Below, in pieces: positions 12,701 through 35,972 of a stretch of DNA of 64,000 bases; the first letter of the stretch is position 1, and the number at the start of each line of letters is the position of its first letter. Under the pieces are notes generated by a model. It saw nothing but the letters and a program-made list of their open reading frames with translations, was not told the origin of the DNA and did not search any database. The DNA comes from Bolinopsis microptera (Eukaryota > Ctenophora > Tentaculata > Lobata > Bolinopsidae): positions 13,180,983 to 13,244,982 of the forward strand of contig NC_087077.1 in the NCBI RefSeq assembly GCF_026151205.1, given 5' to 3'. The position numbers were made by a program, and so were the translations under genes.

Positions 12701-15700
12701 CGTTATTGAATAACTTATGGCTTTTGGTTACAGTCACTGATCATGTAAGGATAGCTATTAGCTGTCACCTTATCGCTACACTTGTTACAATTTACTTGTA
12801 CGGCTAGAGTTAAGTGCAGTACCAAGTAGAGGTTTAGTAGATACTGTCGGTGAGGTGTATTCTATTTGACACGTGGTATTGATTAACCAATCAGCTTCTA
12901 CCGTCTACCAATCAAACCCAGAATTGCTGTCATGTGTCAAAACAAATACGGCCCACCTCCCCCAGCACTCAGCAGTGACCAGATCTAGTGGATGTTAAAC
13001 TCGACTGAGGTTACTGATCATGAAGGCGTTCTAACAGCAGACTATTCTGTCTATTTATAAAGCTTTCTGTCAATTATCTCTGCATTGGACAGTAGAAAGG
13101 AAACCACAAAAAGTGATACGAAGCAGACTATTTTGTGGAGGAGTGAAGTGTGAAGGGTGTATTCAGATGGAAATTGTTCGAATATGATTAGTTATAACGG
13201 TTATGTGTATGACTTCGTTTGTGATCGGGGTTTTTAGATCATCTAGAATCAATAGTTATTATTGTCGTTTGTATTGGACGTTTTTCTCTTTTTATAAGTA
13301 TATACCTGACGACATGATCTACTGCATTAAAATCATACCGCGGAAAAGGTTGACAGTTGAATTTAAAAATGTTTTTCTCCACTTTATGGACGTTTTCCAC
13401 CCTCAAAGTTAACAACTTGTGGCGCTGTTCGCATAAAACGCACGGCGGCACGCGCAGGACAACGTCCTCCAAGTCACCGCACCCACCCGGGAAAGTTTAA
13501 GAGATTGAGGAGCTTCTGGACAGTCATCCTTCTGTAGAAATCGCTTACGGATCATGGCGCCTACACTGTAGTTCTTGTACCTAGATATATCTCTCAAAGT
13601 TCTATGATGAACTCACCCACATACTCCACCCTCTCACGGTGAAATCTTACAAAATACAAGTAACTGGGTTACTTAGTAACTGGGTTACTTAGTAACCCTG
13701 ATTTAACTTCACCTACAACTTCTTCACTCAGCTTCGCTGCCTTCCAGATAATAATAGTAACTCCACTAATAACGTCACAATTCATTGCTTATGGTATTAT
13801 TTGTGTGTACTGTGTGGCAGTGTGTACTGTGTGTATTGTGTGTACTGTATGTATTGTATGTACTGTGTGTATTGTGTGTACTGTATGTACTGTGAACTGT
13901 GTGGCAGTGTGTACTGTGTGTACTGTATGTATTGTATGTACTGTGTGTATTGTGTGTACTGTATGTACTGTGAACTGTGTGGCAGTGTATTTCTATATCT
14001 TCAGCTCTATGACAGAACTATGATAACGTTACCTTATTTGCATATATCACACTGCTTGATAAAAGTAAGCTAATTAATGGCAGTGTTATCTTTTAACAGT
14101 TCCTTTAGTTTGCTATTCCTCTTAGTTATCTTTAACCTCCGAGAGAGTTAGTAAGATCTAAATATTACCGTCTGATAGTGTGAGAGATGGTGCATTACCT
14201 CCCCCCGAGGAGAGGGCTGGCTCCTGCCCCCTTTTCTCATCCCGACTACTGTGATCAGACTGAACAGGATGTAAGAAATATTAAAATCTTAAAACATGTT
14301 TAAATATGCACTATGTTTGAATGATATGCTCTATATTCGAGTGATATGCACTATGTACTTATGTAGTGCAGTGAATATTAAGGATCTATCATACGAGTGA
14401 ACTTGATGTTAACGTCTTATCATTATCAATATTATTTGCTGTTTGCCTTAATCATCAAGATTTCTGTAGAAATCTATTCAATGCCAACAGATAGCGCCAT
14501 TAAATAAAGGGCGCTACTTCAAAGACCAGAAGAAGCCATTTTGCCGCGGATGCTATATTTACAAATTTATTGTTTCGCCAGCAAAAGGATGGTGCTCCAG
14601 TTTTATTTACCAACCCATTAATCACACATTTATCCATTATAATATCAGTTAATTGACAATTAATAATTGCAGGTGTTGCGTGCAATGAGCACGGTGAACG
14701 GTTTAAAAGACACCCACAAGTTCCTGGATGTCAGGAATCTAGTGGGATGGTGCTGTAGGAACAGTAAATATGGAAACGTGGGCAAACCTCCACCCCCCTT
14801 TAACATCAACACCAACGCAGGTAAATAATCACCGTCAAAGCAAACTCACTTTAAATAGTAACAGTTAAGGTTAATGTAGACTGGTTTTATGTCGTCAAGG
14901 CTAAATATACACCGGTTTATGCCGTGGCGACTCCTTTTCTATAAATAGAATCAAGTTCGGACAGTGTTTTTGGAGTGACTATTTAGTTAAAACAAACTGT
15001 TTAGAACCGTTGCTATAATTAAAATGTGAACTTGTCGCCGCTATAAAAAGTATAAGTATTTCCCTGTTTGATTCTGCGATGCGCCGGAATTTAAATATAA
15101 TGGTTTTCGCTGAAATCTGAACCTATTTTCTATTATCGGACCCGGGTGATGTAGATTAATACTCTATCTAACTACTGAATAGTAACCACTGGTTCCCTGC
15201 AGCGTGTGAGTCACTACACTACCCCTATCTGTGTCACAGAATAGCCAGCTCCCAGGAGGACGGGATCACAGTACTCATCTTCATAGTACAGCAACTAGCC
15301 AGGGTACGTACAAGTAAGACCAGGGTGTGTACAAGTAGGGCCAGGGTGGGTACAACCAGGACCAGGGTGGGTATGTTTGTAGGAAATCTTTCACGGTGTG
15401 TAGCCCGGCTTATCCTCCTTCGTCTTGCCATACTGGCAGTTCCCATAGTTGAGTAAATGATATCTGCATTACATCTAGCAGGTATGTAGATATGAGGGTG
15501 TGTAGTATGAGTATAGAGATGTACAACTCTATTGCGTAATAATCTAATAGCACGTGCACCCTTGTGTTAGATCTGCACGCTATACCATGGTATACAGTGT
15601 GTACTGTAGACTGTGAAACCTAAGATAGTCAGGTTACATATTTCAATGGGCTATTCCTCTTTACTCTAGTAGTAAAGTAGATAGTTCTTATCTATACCCC

Positions 15701-18700
15701 GTCTTTCCGGCAGACATTCTTTAACTTTTGGGGTTTTTTGTTATCAGAAATATGTGATGTCCGACGTCCGTGCATATTATTGAGGGATATTTCATGTTTT
15801 CTACCATAAAAGTAGCAGCTAACACATGCACATTAACACCCATTTGTTGACTTCATTATTATTATATGACGATATAATATAAAATCCACGTACATGATGT
15901 AACGATGAAGCCAGCAGTTGAAGTAAATGCCCACTAATCCTATCTCTGTTCAGGTCGATGATCCAGCAGTGGTTTCTTCTTTAATCAGTATTTTCACTGA
16001 CGCACTAGCCCTCGTACCTCACGTGCCAGAATCTCTCCTCTCCTCAGCTTACAACGCTGTTCTAGGTAAGTTATGTGTTTTATCTACAAGAAGATAGAGT
16101 CGTATTTGTGAGCAACTACCTTGTGCTGGGACTCTAAAGTTGACGTTTCACTTTGATCATGTTTGACGGCAATCTAAACACATGTACCCAACTAAATGAT
16201 TGATTTACGAGAGCTGGGCTGACTGGCCATGGGAGGCCTTATATATATACCACATCGGTTCATCATCTATTCGGTCATTACCATAGTTGTTCATTTCGTG
16301 TACTCTTTTCCAAGAGAGAGGATGTAAATCTAACTAAAAGTCACATTTGATCTGCAGGGTTCGTGTTGTGGCCAGCTCCGCACAGTCAGATGGCTCTGCA
16401 CCTGCTAGACTTGCTGTTTGTTGAGATGAGGGTGCCTGGCACTGCTTTCAGGGAACATCTCCTGGCCAGCAATCATCTGTCTCTAAAGAGGTGAGGAAAT
16501 ACAGTGGGACTTGTTTTTACTAAACTCTTGTTATTTAGTGTGAAATTGTTGGAAATTAAATCAATAGTTTAACCTATCACTTGTGAAAAATATATAAAAC
16601 TCGAAGGAATTTCCGGACTGTTAAACTTAATGTGAAGCGTTTGTAAATTTAGTTAAGGGCAAAATTTGTCACTCGAGAAACTTAAAAACCGTGGATCTAT
16701 CAAAGTATATTAACAATGTCCAGGAAAACCGACCATTCCACGTGGAAATGTCATAGACGTTACACAGAACTCCGCGTGGAATATTCGGGTTTCTTGGACA
16801 ATACAAAATATTAAACTAAATTTGACCCCTCTCCGCCAGGAACGAGCACGTATATTTTACCCTGGACACCTCCGTGGATAACTCGTGTCAGTTCCACGAA
16901 CAGATCCAGTTAGCAGCCCCCGTTAATCAGGAACAGGTTCTGCGCGCTTTTCTCGTTCACAGCTGCACTGGTCTCGGTCAGAATAAGATCTCTTATCTCA
17001 AACAGGCCCTGCAGGTAGGCTTGTGCAAATGTAAAACGTGTTAATTATAATTGAAGCGGTTTTTATTGCATGCATTTTCAGTACTGTACATACTTTCTAG
17101 TGTTCTGCAGTTAACTACAATCATGATTTTTATCAGGGGCTAAACTTCGACGATCTAAACCTTGTATCGAGTCTGGTGTACGATATCCAGCAGCAGTTTG
17201 CCAGAGAGGAAGACGTGGAATTAGCGAGGAAGACTCTTGATGAGACACTTTTCAGTGTATTTCACCATGTGATCAGTGAGGCGCCTGTCACTAAAGGTGG
17301 GACCAAGTTTTAACTTACTCTAAACTTATATAAAATAATCTCCAAGCATCCTACATTAAATTCTGAGTAAATTTTAACTCGATTGTTATTATTGTTAGGC
17401 CAGGTTAACTGACTCTCCTTTTACCCTCAGACCTGTACCAAGCTCCCTGTACCTACATGCAGTTCCTAGCATTCGACAGTAGTATCCCTATACACGCTAG
17501 TAGAGCCCTCGAGAACATCATCTACAGGTTTGAGCAATACTTTACTCTCATCGTTATTTCCTGGTGTTTTTTAGCGCGAGAGTTTATTTCATTAGCACTC
17601 TATCAGTAGCCCTTATTAACACCTCCAGTAACACCACCAGTAACACCCTCATTAACACCTCATCCCCCACAGTGTACGAGACAAAGTCCTCCACACCTCC
17701 AGACGTAACAGACCCTACCTAAACCCATGTGACTCTGTAGGCAGTATGCTCTCCTACGAGGTCCAGAGTATGAGCTCATCCTACGCGTTCCTAAACGGAC
17801 GGTGCAGTCGGAGCGAGAGTAACGCCAGTGAAACTACAGATTTACAGAGCCAAGTATCGGATAATAAGGAGATATCAGCTGATAGCATCTCGGTCCAGAT
17901 CAGTAACTTGTTGGACGGTTTTCAGGAATTTCTTGAACCAGAAAACGACCTTGAAGACACCATAAACGAAGAAACCATATCCTCCAACCTGATGAAGTTC
18001 AAAAGCAACAGAGACAGCGCAGAGAGCGAGGTAAATACCCCAATTCCCAATATTTCAAACCTTACATTTCTCTCCGCAAACACTCCTTTGAAGTGAGATA
18101 ATCAGGACGACTCATTGTTTCAGGACACAGGGTTCGGTAGTTCTCTAGATCTGGATGCTCTGTCTGAGAGGGAGGAGACGCCTGTCCTGTCGCCTAGCCT
18201 CATCTCCGATATTGATGCTGAGGATCTCATGAGAAAAGTTTGTTGAATATTCAAAATTGTAATATTTTCTTCTTCATTAAATGCTTTTGTAGACTAGCGC
18301 TTCCATAAAAATTGTGATTTACATTCTCAAACAAACACTAACCGACCTCACTTTCAGCAGCAGCAGTTCTCCATGTTCCACTCCCGGTCCTCTCTCTCCA
18401 GCTCCAAGTCCTCCAGCTCCGTATACTCCACCCCCTCCACAAAACGCCCCACCAGCTGGACGGGAGACGACCGGGTCCTCACCGTCTCTCAGCTCGTCTG
18501 TAACTGGGTCCAGGCCAACAAAACCTCCTTCAACTCCGACCAGGAGCAGGAGAATCTGTGTCTCAGATGTGGCAAACCTCACGACAAGGTTAAAATCGCA
18601 CTTGTTGGGAGTGATCGAACTGTTGCTGCCATGGCTACGTCCTACAGCGAAATGTTGTCCCAGTCAACCAAAAAATGCGGGAAATTAGACCTAGAGTTTT

Positions 18701-20189
18701 ATTATGTTCCACTAAGGACACACACGGTGCCTCACAAAAACATAGAAATCAGTCAGTACAAGATCTACATAAAATCAGAGTACAATCTCTCAGACTACCT
18801 CTGTCACATGGACCCCATGTACGCTCAGCGTCTATTTTACCCCGTACACACTGTCCTCCGAATCCTGCCCTCCATCAAACCCTGCCCGGACTCCCAGGAA
18901 TTTGAGAAGACAACCAAGGACCCGGCTCTCATCCTGCGGAGTAGTATAAACAGTTACCTGCTCCACGCCCATACCCCTTACCATTTGTCAGTGTATAGGG
19001 TGGAGTTGTGGAAGAATGAAGTGAGTTACACTGCTCTGACTATGACGCAGTGGTTGGAGGTAGGGTTCCCTGCTTCTGTTCATGATCTTCCTGCCATCCT
19101 CGCCCAGAAGAAAAGTAAGGAAAACTCATAGAAATTAAATTTAAATTGATTTTTGTTCAATAACGAGGTTTTTTGTTCAATTAAACGAGATTTTTGGTGA
19201 TAATGTGAGGATTTAGAATTGCAGATAAGAGAAATTATTGGTGTTATCGTTTCAGAGCGAAGGAAATCTGTCAAGACAAAAGATTTGAAGCTTTCCTCAG
19301 CAGACCTTTCGTTTGTACCACCAGAATTGCACCTCAAGTTGGAACTGGTAAGAGAAGAAAACATTAAATTAACCCATCTTTATTCTATTTTTCGCTTTCT
19401 ATTTCACTTCCAGTTAATCACATTCCTCATAATATCACCATTTGAACAACAAACCACCCTCAGCAGTCTGGCGGTTGTTCGAGTCCACTTCCAACTGGAG
19501 GTACCTACTGGTCGATAGTGGCTGCTAACGTACCCCGACCTGACCTCACCAACCGGCCCCCTGACCCTCAGTCAAGCTCACTTAGTCTCACTGTTATTGA
19601 GGCTATCAGCAAGAGCAAAAACAAGGTATGTTGTCTCTTTTCCTTCCTGTATCATGTTGATTCTTACTGAACACGTGGTGCCCTTATATGGTCATGTTGT
19701 CACGTGTCATTGATTGGTGTGATCAATTATCAGTTTTTCATACAGATTCTTCCATGAGCCACTTGTTCTATTGCTGTAAATCATTCTCGCAGGGTATGGA
19801 ATTCCTCCCATCAGAAGAGATTAAAGAGTACCAGATTGCAAGCATGAACATAGAGTCAGAGTCTACCTTCGATATCGTCATAGACCATTACAAGTACACC
19901 CATATTAAAAAGTAAGTAACAAAATATATAAAATACGGTTTTTTATTTCGACTCCCTCCCTTCCGTTTTTAAAATGACTACTTTCTGTAAATTTTAACCA
20001 AAACTATAGAACATGTCGTCAGTCGTGCTTGGTGAATGGTTACCCCGATGGCGAATAATGTTAAAATTATACAACTTTAACCCATATACCTTCTTCAGAG
20101 TCCACATAACACCCTGGCACTCCGTCCAAAACTCAGAACCTACAAACATTGTCTTCCCCCTCAGAATATGGTCGGCTGTAGACCACTGA
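9719..20189 (+). CDS. PI3K class IB regulatory subunit-like (p101/p84 family)
   Basis: Proposed exons: 9719-9829, 14673-14820, 15245-15303, 15954-16065, 16358-16490, 16840-17014, 17137-17296, 17431-17527, 17673-18030, 18124-18237, 18358-19114, 19256-19347, 19464-19625, 19793-19911, 20099-20189. All phases agree and give 895 aa (human p101 is about 880). Residues ~95-330 match the p101 helical region: FVLWPAPHSQ corresponds to FLTWPVPYCS, and IQLAAPVNQEQVL leads the next helical block. A Ser/acidic linker spans ~335-510. Residues ~530-740 match the central domain: VKIALVGSDRTVA, LDLEFYYVPL and LSDYLCHMDPMY. Residues ~800-895 match the C-terminal domain (LSLTVIEAISKSKNKG), which in p101 binds G-beta-gamma. 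The family scaffolds p110-gamma and couples it to GPCRs. Exon 1 and the exon 3 acceptor (…AATAG) are the least certain parts. The protein resembles PIK3R5 and PIK3R6 alike, so no symbol is given. Confidence 0.8.
9818..10060. repeat. Diverged tandem duplication spanning the exon 1 donor
   Basis: The sequence around the exon 1 5' splice site (AATACCTTTCTGGTGGGT, then a CTATTTTACAC segment and AAACACAAGGAAAGTT) recurs about 170 bases downstream in diverged form (near 9987-10055: AATACCTTTTTTGTGGGT, CATTTTACACTGATAT, AAACACAAGGAAAGTT). The second copy keeps a GT-like donor but not the coding part. It is probably a local duplication now decaying inside intron 1. Confidence 0.5.
9830..14672 (+). 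other. Long first intron of the PIK3R5-like gene
   Basis: About 4.8 kb between exon 1 and exon 2, bounded by a GTGGGT donor and an AATTGCAG acceptor. It holds no recognisable nested gene. It contains the GTGTACTGTATGT tandem repeat at 13.8 kb and a doubled AGTAACTGGGTTACTT palindrome at about 13660-13700. If exon 1 is misassigned, this would be intergenic DNA instead. Confidence 0.45.
13796..13988. repeat. TGTACTGTATGT-type tandem repeat
   Basis: Imperfect tandem copies of 6-12 bp units built on TGTGTACTG and TATGTATTG, with a larger ~90-bp unit (each ending in AACTGTGTGGCAGTGTG) visible twice. The Cys/Tyr/Val-rich open frames on the + strand are products of the repeat, not genes. Confidence 0.85.
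15299..15382 (+). repeat. Four-copy 21-bp repeat containing the exon 3 splice donor
   Basis: Units start at 15299, 15320, 15341 and 15362, each beginning CCAGGGT followed by acgt, gtgt or gggt. The first unit holds the proposed exon 3 donor (CCAGG|GTACGT). The others repeat an AGG|GT donor-like site every 21 bp. The reading frame stays open through all four units, so shifting the donor would add multiples of 7 residues without a frameshift. Confidence 0.75.
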
Positions 20190-22180
20190 CACAGACTTTA
20201 AGATCTGTGTCGTGACAAGTGTGTCATGATAGGGTCCCCCCTTTAATCGAACATTGAGACTCGCCCAAAACGTACGAATTTCAGTGACTGCCAGTGGGCA
20301 GTTTAGAATGTTTTAGTGGCCATGAACATTGAGTACTTGTGTGAAAAATGTTTGAAAAGATCATCGTCCTCTATATTTGGAGTTTATCGTGAAGAATAGA
20401 GTGGAAATTCGAATGGCCATACTTATATTAAAACTGGTATTAATTGATTATCGGTTAATCGATCCTGAGATCAGTGGCCTGGCAGTTTTATTAAGAGAAA
20501 TTCGTTGACTGATTTAAGGGATTGTCAAATGTAGCTGAGAATATCAAACTGAGAATGTGCAACCAACTCATTGATAAACAGATGGAATAATATAGATTGT
20601 GATTTTTTGTGTCGTTACTTTTCAAATGATGCTGCTAGATTTTTTATTGGCGTTTACATCTACCATCGTGATACTGATAGCATCTTCTTAGCTTAATTTT
20701 TAATAAGAAGAGATCTGAGATTGTTAAGATATATGTTGATTTGATGACTTTGAATGATGTAATTTTGCTAAAATTTGTTATACTTCCTATATTGATATAA
20801 TTGCTTTGAACAAGAACACTCGAACGTTTTACTTTGTGAAGAATCTCCTTTAAATTCAAAACAGAATATGTCTAATCTCGCACATGACTCACTTTATCAT
20901 TCGTATAATGTATAATCTGATTTATACTACACCACCTCTTCGACAAATTTACTGAAACATGAACAGCTACCTACTTTAAATAAATGAACAAGAAACATGA
21001 ACAGCTACCTCCTTTTAATAAATGAACAAGAAACATTGTTTTTCAGCTTTGTCCTCTGTTTGTTTACGTTAACAATAACTTTAAGATTTCATGTTTGAGC
21101 AAGATTGGAGATGACCTGACCAGGCGTCGCGAGTTTCTAGTCTGTGAACTATTTGCTAGTCTTTCAGAATTCAGAACATAAACCTATAGAAGCTTTGTTT
21201 CATCATATTATCAGATGATCTGCTGATATGAATCTTAATAAAGGCCAAAGCACCATGGATAACTGGTAGTGCTGCCAGTCTCTGTTCAGTTTATTTTTCG
21301 TCTATTCATGGGAAGAAGATATACTGAGGCGAGATGGAACAACCTACTGACGTACCTCTCTTTTTAAAAGTCATAGCGTAGCCAACATTTAGCTATATTG
21401 TATGTTTTTTGTGTGTGTAATTATTACGTGAACTTGTAGAAGGCCGGCAACCAATCATAAACAACAGAAATACGACGAAATAATAATTATTTAAGATGTA
21501 ATGTTTGTATGGTACAAAAATATGTCAATATCGTTTAAATAACTTTTGGTGACTTAAATATTTCTCTTGTAAAACAGTTACGTATTTACAGCAATGTCAT
21601 ATTGTTATAATAATAGTATAAAATTTATTAGTATACTTATAATAGATCGAATTACCAGTAACGAATAATCGAGCTCAATCTCCAATCTCATCAACTTCAA
21701 GTTAATAAGGAACAGCCGCAATAAACCAGTTGATTTGAGCAAACTTCAACATTCTCAGTATAAAAGTTATAAAATAACAGTATTGAAATTCTTGCTCTTA
21801 AATATGTAAAAAGTAGAAATAATGGTACAAGACGCGTATACTTTAAACGTGCACTCGTATACAAATAATTTATCTGAAATATTACCAATATTAAAAATGC
21901 TGCTTAAGCTGCCTACAAATTCCCTTCAGAAGACTAACAAATCTTAGACACGCATCACTCTTTTATCTTACATACGTACAAAGGTACAATGAGCATGAAA
22001 CGACGTCAATTCACTTGCAACCCTTTCTTGAGTACTATACAATCGTTAATTTTGTTAAGTTAAGACAAGTACATTTATAATGGCTGTGTCAACTGGCTGT
22101 GAGTCCGTTCAGTATAAACAACTCTGTGATTTTCAGTCTGTTAAATTTGTTATCTTATTCAATATGTTTAATAGGAAAGT
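20190..22180. other. Intergenic between PIK3R5-like gene and GRB2 3' end
   Basis: AT-rich DNA between two convergent genes. A 45-bp segment (CATGAACAGCTACCT… AATAAATGAACAAGAAA) is repeated twice in tandem at about 20952-21035. TTTATT at about 21626 is AATAAA on the - strand and could serve as a distant GRB2 polyadenylation signal. No gene is recognised. Confidence 0.5.
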
Positions 22181-32936
<10,756 letters not shown>

Positions 32937-33740
32937 CTATATTATAATTGGAAAGATTATGTCTGTATACATAGGACAGCCCATGTGCAAATTAGATGAA
33001 AAGCAAAAGGTTGCATAGCAACAAGGATGGAAAGCGCACATGCATCTGCAATGATTGTTGTAAAGACATTTTGATCGGTTGTGTGATTATTACGTGAATT
33101 AAATAGGTAATAATTATTTTAGTCTCTTGAGTCTTGACACCATTTTAGGGTTATATGGGTTCCTGCTAGTAATTATAATTCGAAAGAATCTTTTTGTCTG
33201 TCTGTATGTACGACCGCCCATGTGCAAATTAGGTAAAAAGCAGAAGGTGGGAGGGGGTTAACTACACTTTTTTACACTATTTTACACTGCACTTTTGCCT
33301 TTTTTGGTGTATGGTGTAGTAAAAAGTGAGGTAAAAAAGGTACACTTTTTTACACTATTTTACACTTTTTTACACTTTTTACATGTCTTTTAATTACACT
33401 TAACAAAATTATTTTCTAAAAATCTTCTTTTATCCTTTTATTTTCCAATCAGTCTTCACATAGTACATTTTCAAAGGTAAAACATACCTTTGGTGAGGAA
33501 AAAATATCGCTTTTTTTACACTTTTTAAGGCTTTTTTAGACTATTTTAGGCTATTTTACACTACACTTTTTTACACAACACTTTTGCCTTTTTATATGTA
33601 TGGTGTAAAAAAGTATAGAAGACCCCCCCCCCCCCCCCCCCCATGCCAGAAGGTTGTTGAATGGACACTTGCACATGCAATGGTTGTTTAACGTTGTTTT
33701 TATCGGTTTTGTGATAATTACATTGTATTTAAAGTGTTTT
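32937..33740. repeat. Two copies of a ~190-bp segment, the second split by an insertion
   Basis: The segment at about 32937-33130 (AGCCCATGTGCAAATTAG, AAAAGCAAAAGG, CACATGCA, GATCGGTTGTGTGATTATTACGTG) recurs at about 33165-33247 plus 33647-33740 (CGCCCATGTGCAAATTAG, AAAAGCAGAAGG, CACATGCA, ATCGGTTTTGTGATAATTAC). The second copy is interrupted by 399 bp of TACACTTTTT-rich DNA. It lies directly upstream of the GRB2 start. Confidence 0.6.
33248..33646. mobile_element. TACACTTTTT-rich insertion flanked by CAGAAGG
   Basis: This 399-bp insert splits a duplicated host segment, so the other copy gives an empty-site comparison. It is flanked by the 7-bp direct repeat CAGAAGG (33241-33247 and 33647-33653). 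The left end reads TGGGAGGGGG and the right end is a run of about 22 C followed by ATGC, an approximate inverted repeat. The interior is repeated TTTTACACTATTTTACAC text. It is non-coding. Type unknown, possibly a small DNA transposon expanded internally by tandem repetition. Confidence 0.5.
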
Positions 33741-33824
33741 ACATTTGAATCGGCTGTATCTTCGGTTGGGATGGATATTTTTGTGTGTGAGTAAGACTTT
33801 ATTTCAAAGAATACTACTAGCTAC

Positions 33825-35104
33825 GGCAGTATCCAGATAGCCCAACCCCTGTTTGCGAATAGTTGTTTGCGAACAGGTGTTTGTGAACAGTTGTTTGCGA
33901 ACACCTGTTCGTGAACAACTTATGACATGATGGTTACCAGATCATATGACTGCATAATAACTACACTGAATCAAGCAGGGTTCACATCATCGCAGGCACG
34001 GTTGGTTCACATTATGGCACGAAAATTTCAATCAGCGGTGTCAAGGCTTATTAAACGATTAAGCAACCTTACGAGATCAGTTCACATCATGCAATATATA
34101 TAAAGAATAACTATTATCAGACTGCATCAATCATTTCTATCATCAACTTCTTCTTGAACAACAACTATGGTCGTGGGTCCATTAATTTCGTTTAGTGGAC
34201 AGAAGAGTACCATCACTACCATGTCAGGAATTGGAATAATAATAATATAATAATGAATTAATGTTATTTTTATACAGCACCAAAAGGTTAAATAATTTAA
34301 ATTTAACCCTTATGCTCAGCTGTAAATGATACTTAAGTTAACGAGAGTGTGCATCTTTGCCTGAAACTGTTCAGAAAACAGACTTTAAAACTGTAAATAA
34401 AATCGTGACTAAATAAGGCAGATGCACCTAACAAGCAGGCTTAGCAGGTTTTCTAACAGAGGACTTGAGGAAAGGATGATGACTGCAAGAAATATGCAAT
34501 ATTTAGACTACCCTTGGAGTGAAGTGCTTAAGTGTGTACCATATGTGTACAGATACACGAGTATTCCATAATACTTGCACTTATCTCCCACCCCAGTATA
34601 AAAACTGCAAGAAATCACAGTATGAAACTCATCAGCCTATCAAATGTAAAAATCAGGATAATAAAAATGAAATTCCCTAAAATATTAAAAATTCTATAAA
34701 AAGATAAAAATTCTATAGAAATTCTATAGACTCCAAATATACAAACAATCTGAATACTCCAATATACAATAAAAATTGATTGAAAGAGATTACTGCAGAA
34801 CAGTAACTGACGATAAAAATTGTTGTTGTTGTTGTTGTTGATGATGGCAACTGATAATACTCCACCAAAAACAAACGACTTACATACCACATTTAAATCG
34901 TAATCATTTATTTCATTGAGCAATATACTACACTACAATTAATGGCAAATTTTGCTAGTCGTAACGAATTGCATCCAAGATACCGTACATACCATTCAAT
35001 TTCATAACATTTCATGATTGACATGCAGTCATATGATCTGGTAACCAATCAACTATTCAGGAACACCTGTTCGCGAACAGGGGTCGGGCTATCTGGATAC
35101 TGCC
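33825..35104. mobile_element. 1.28 kb DNA-transposon remnant with 8-bp target duplication
   Basis: Terminal inverted repeats begin GGCAGTATCCAGATAGCCC on the left and, as reverse complement, end at 35104. They continue inward with CTGTTCGCGAAC-type repeats and ATGCAGTCATATGATCTGGT. The flanks CTAGCTAC (33817-33824) and CTAGCTTC (35105-35112) match at 7 of 8 positions. The 8-bp target duplication is typical of hAT and P superfamilies. No transposase frame is recognisable; the 102-codon - strand frame with an Asn run is not convincing. Probably a non-autonomous copy. Confidence 0.7.
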
Positions 35105-35112
35105 CTAGCTTC

Positions 35113-35889
35113 CTCCCTTACCTGTTACCACAGGCTTTCTACTTATATATAATGTAGAAGATAAAATCATCAATTTACGTGATACTTTGGGAATGGGTGG
35201 ATTAAAGGGGTTGAATGTAACAGGCCTAACTGGAATTAGAGTAAAGATCGTACGCAATATGAGTATGGTGAACGTTATCTAAAATCATTTGTACAGTTAC
35301 TGGAAGTGGAAAGATATAGAATTTGACAAACATGTTATTTTACCAGTTATTTGAAAAATTGAAAATTGAAAATTCATTCTAATTCATTTTCCAAATTTTT
35401 ACAATGTAGATTGATAGTCGAGGGACGAGGCTAAATGTCAATTTTCAAACAATATGAGATGACTTGAAAACTTGTAAAAACTTGTAAACCCACAATACAA
35501 AACAATGGCCGATCAAAATATATGAAATATATTGAGTGTGATGAGCCTTATATTTTGGATCCTTTTTTATACTATCAACACTACTATATATACTATATAA
35601 CAACTAATTTGAGGAAACGATGTAACAGAGTTATATAATTGATGTATTTAATGTTGCCATGGGGTGGCAAGTCCGATCCCCATACATTGTGGTCTGATAG
35701 TTTCATTGCGTCTTAATATAACTGATAACTTATTTTATTTACTTACTTTTGCTTTTGTTAGGTTTTGCGCGCTGCAACAGTATCATCAACTTTTTTGACC
35801 AGCGACCGCAAGAAAAAATATTTAACGAGTACCATACCATGACCACCCATTATTTGTCATTAAGCTTTTTCAAAATTTGTATTGCATTA
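35113..35889. other. No gene recognised
   Basis: AT-rich intergenic DNA between the 1.28 kb element and the degenerate tandem array. Only short frames, no family similarity. Confidence 0.5.
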
Positions 35890-35972
35890 AAGCTAAAGTT
35901 TTTTTTCCGGGTATACTGCTTCCAGTATTTTGATTGCAACTTGTGTCACTCTCAACAATCTTACTAATCGGT

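Noticed and set aside
13801-14073. Cys/Tyr/Val-rich frames on the + strand
   Set aside because: Products of the TGTACTGTATG repeat, with no non-repetitive domain.
9719-20189. First reading of the multi-exon gene as a PACS-family sorting protein
   Set aside because: The conserved blocks (FVLWPAPHS, VGSDRTVA, FYYVPL, DYLCHMDPMY, ISKSKNKG) align in order with p101/p84 and not with PACS.
34615-34923. 102-codon - strand frame inside the 1.28 kb element as a transposase piece
   Set aside because: AT-rich with an Asn run from a trinucleotide repeat and no catalytic motif. Not distinguishable from chance.
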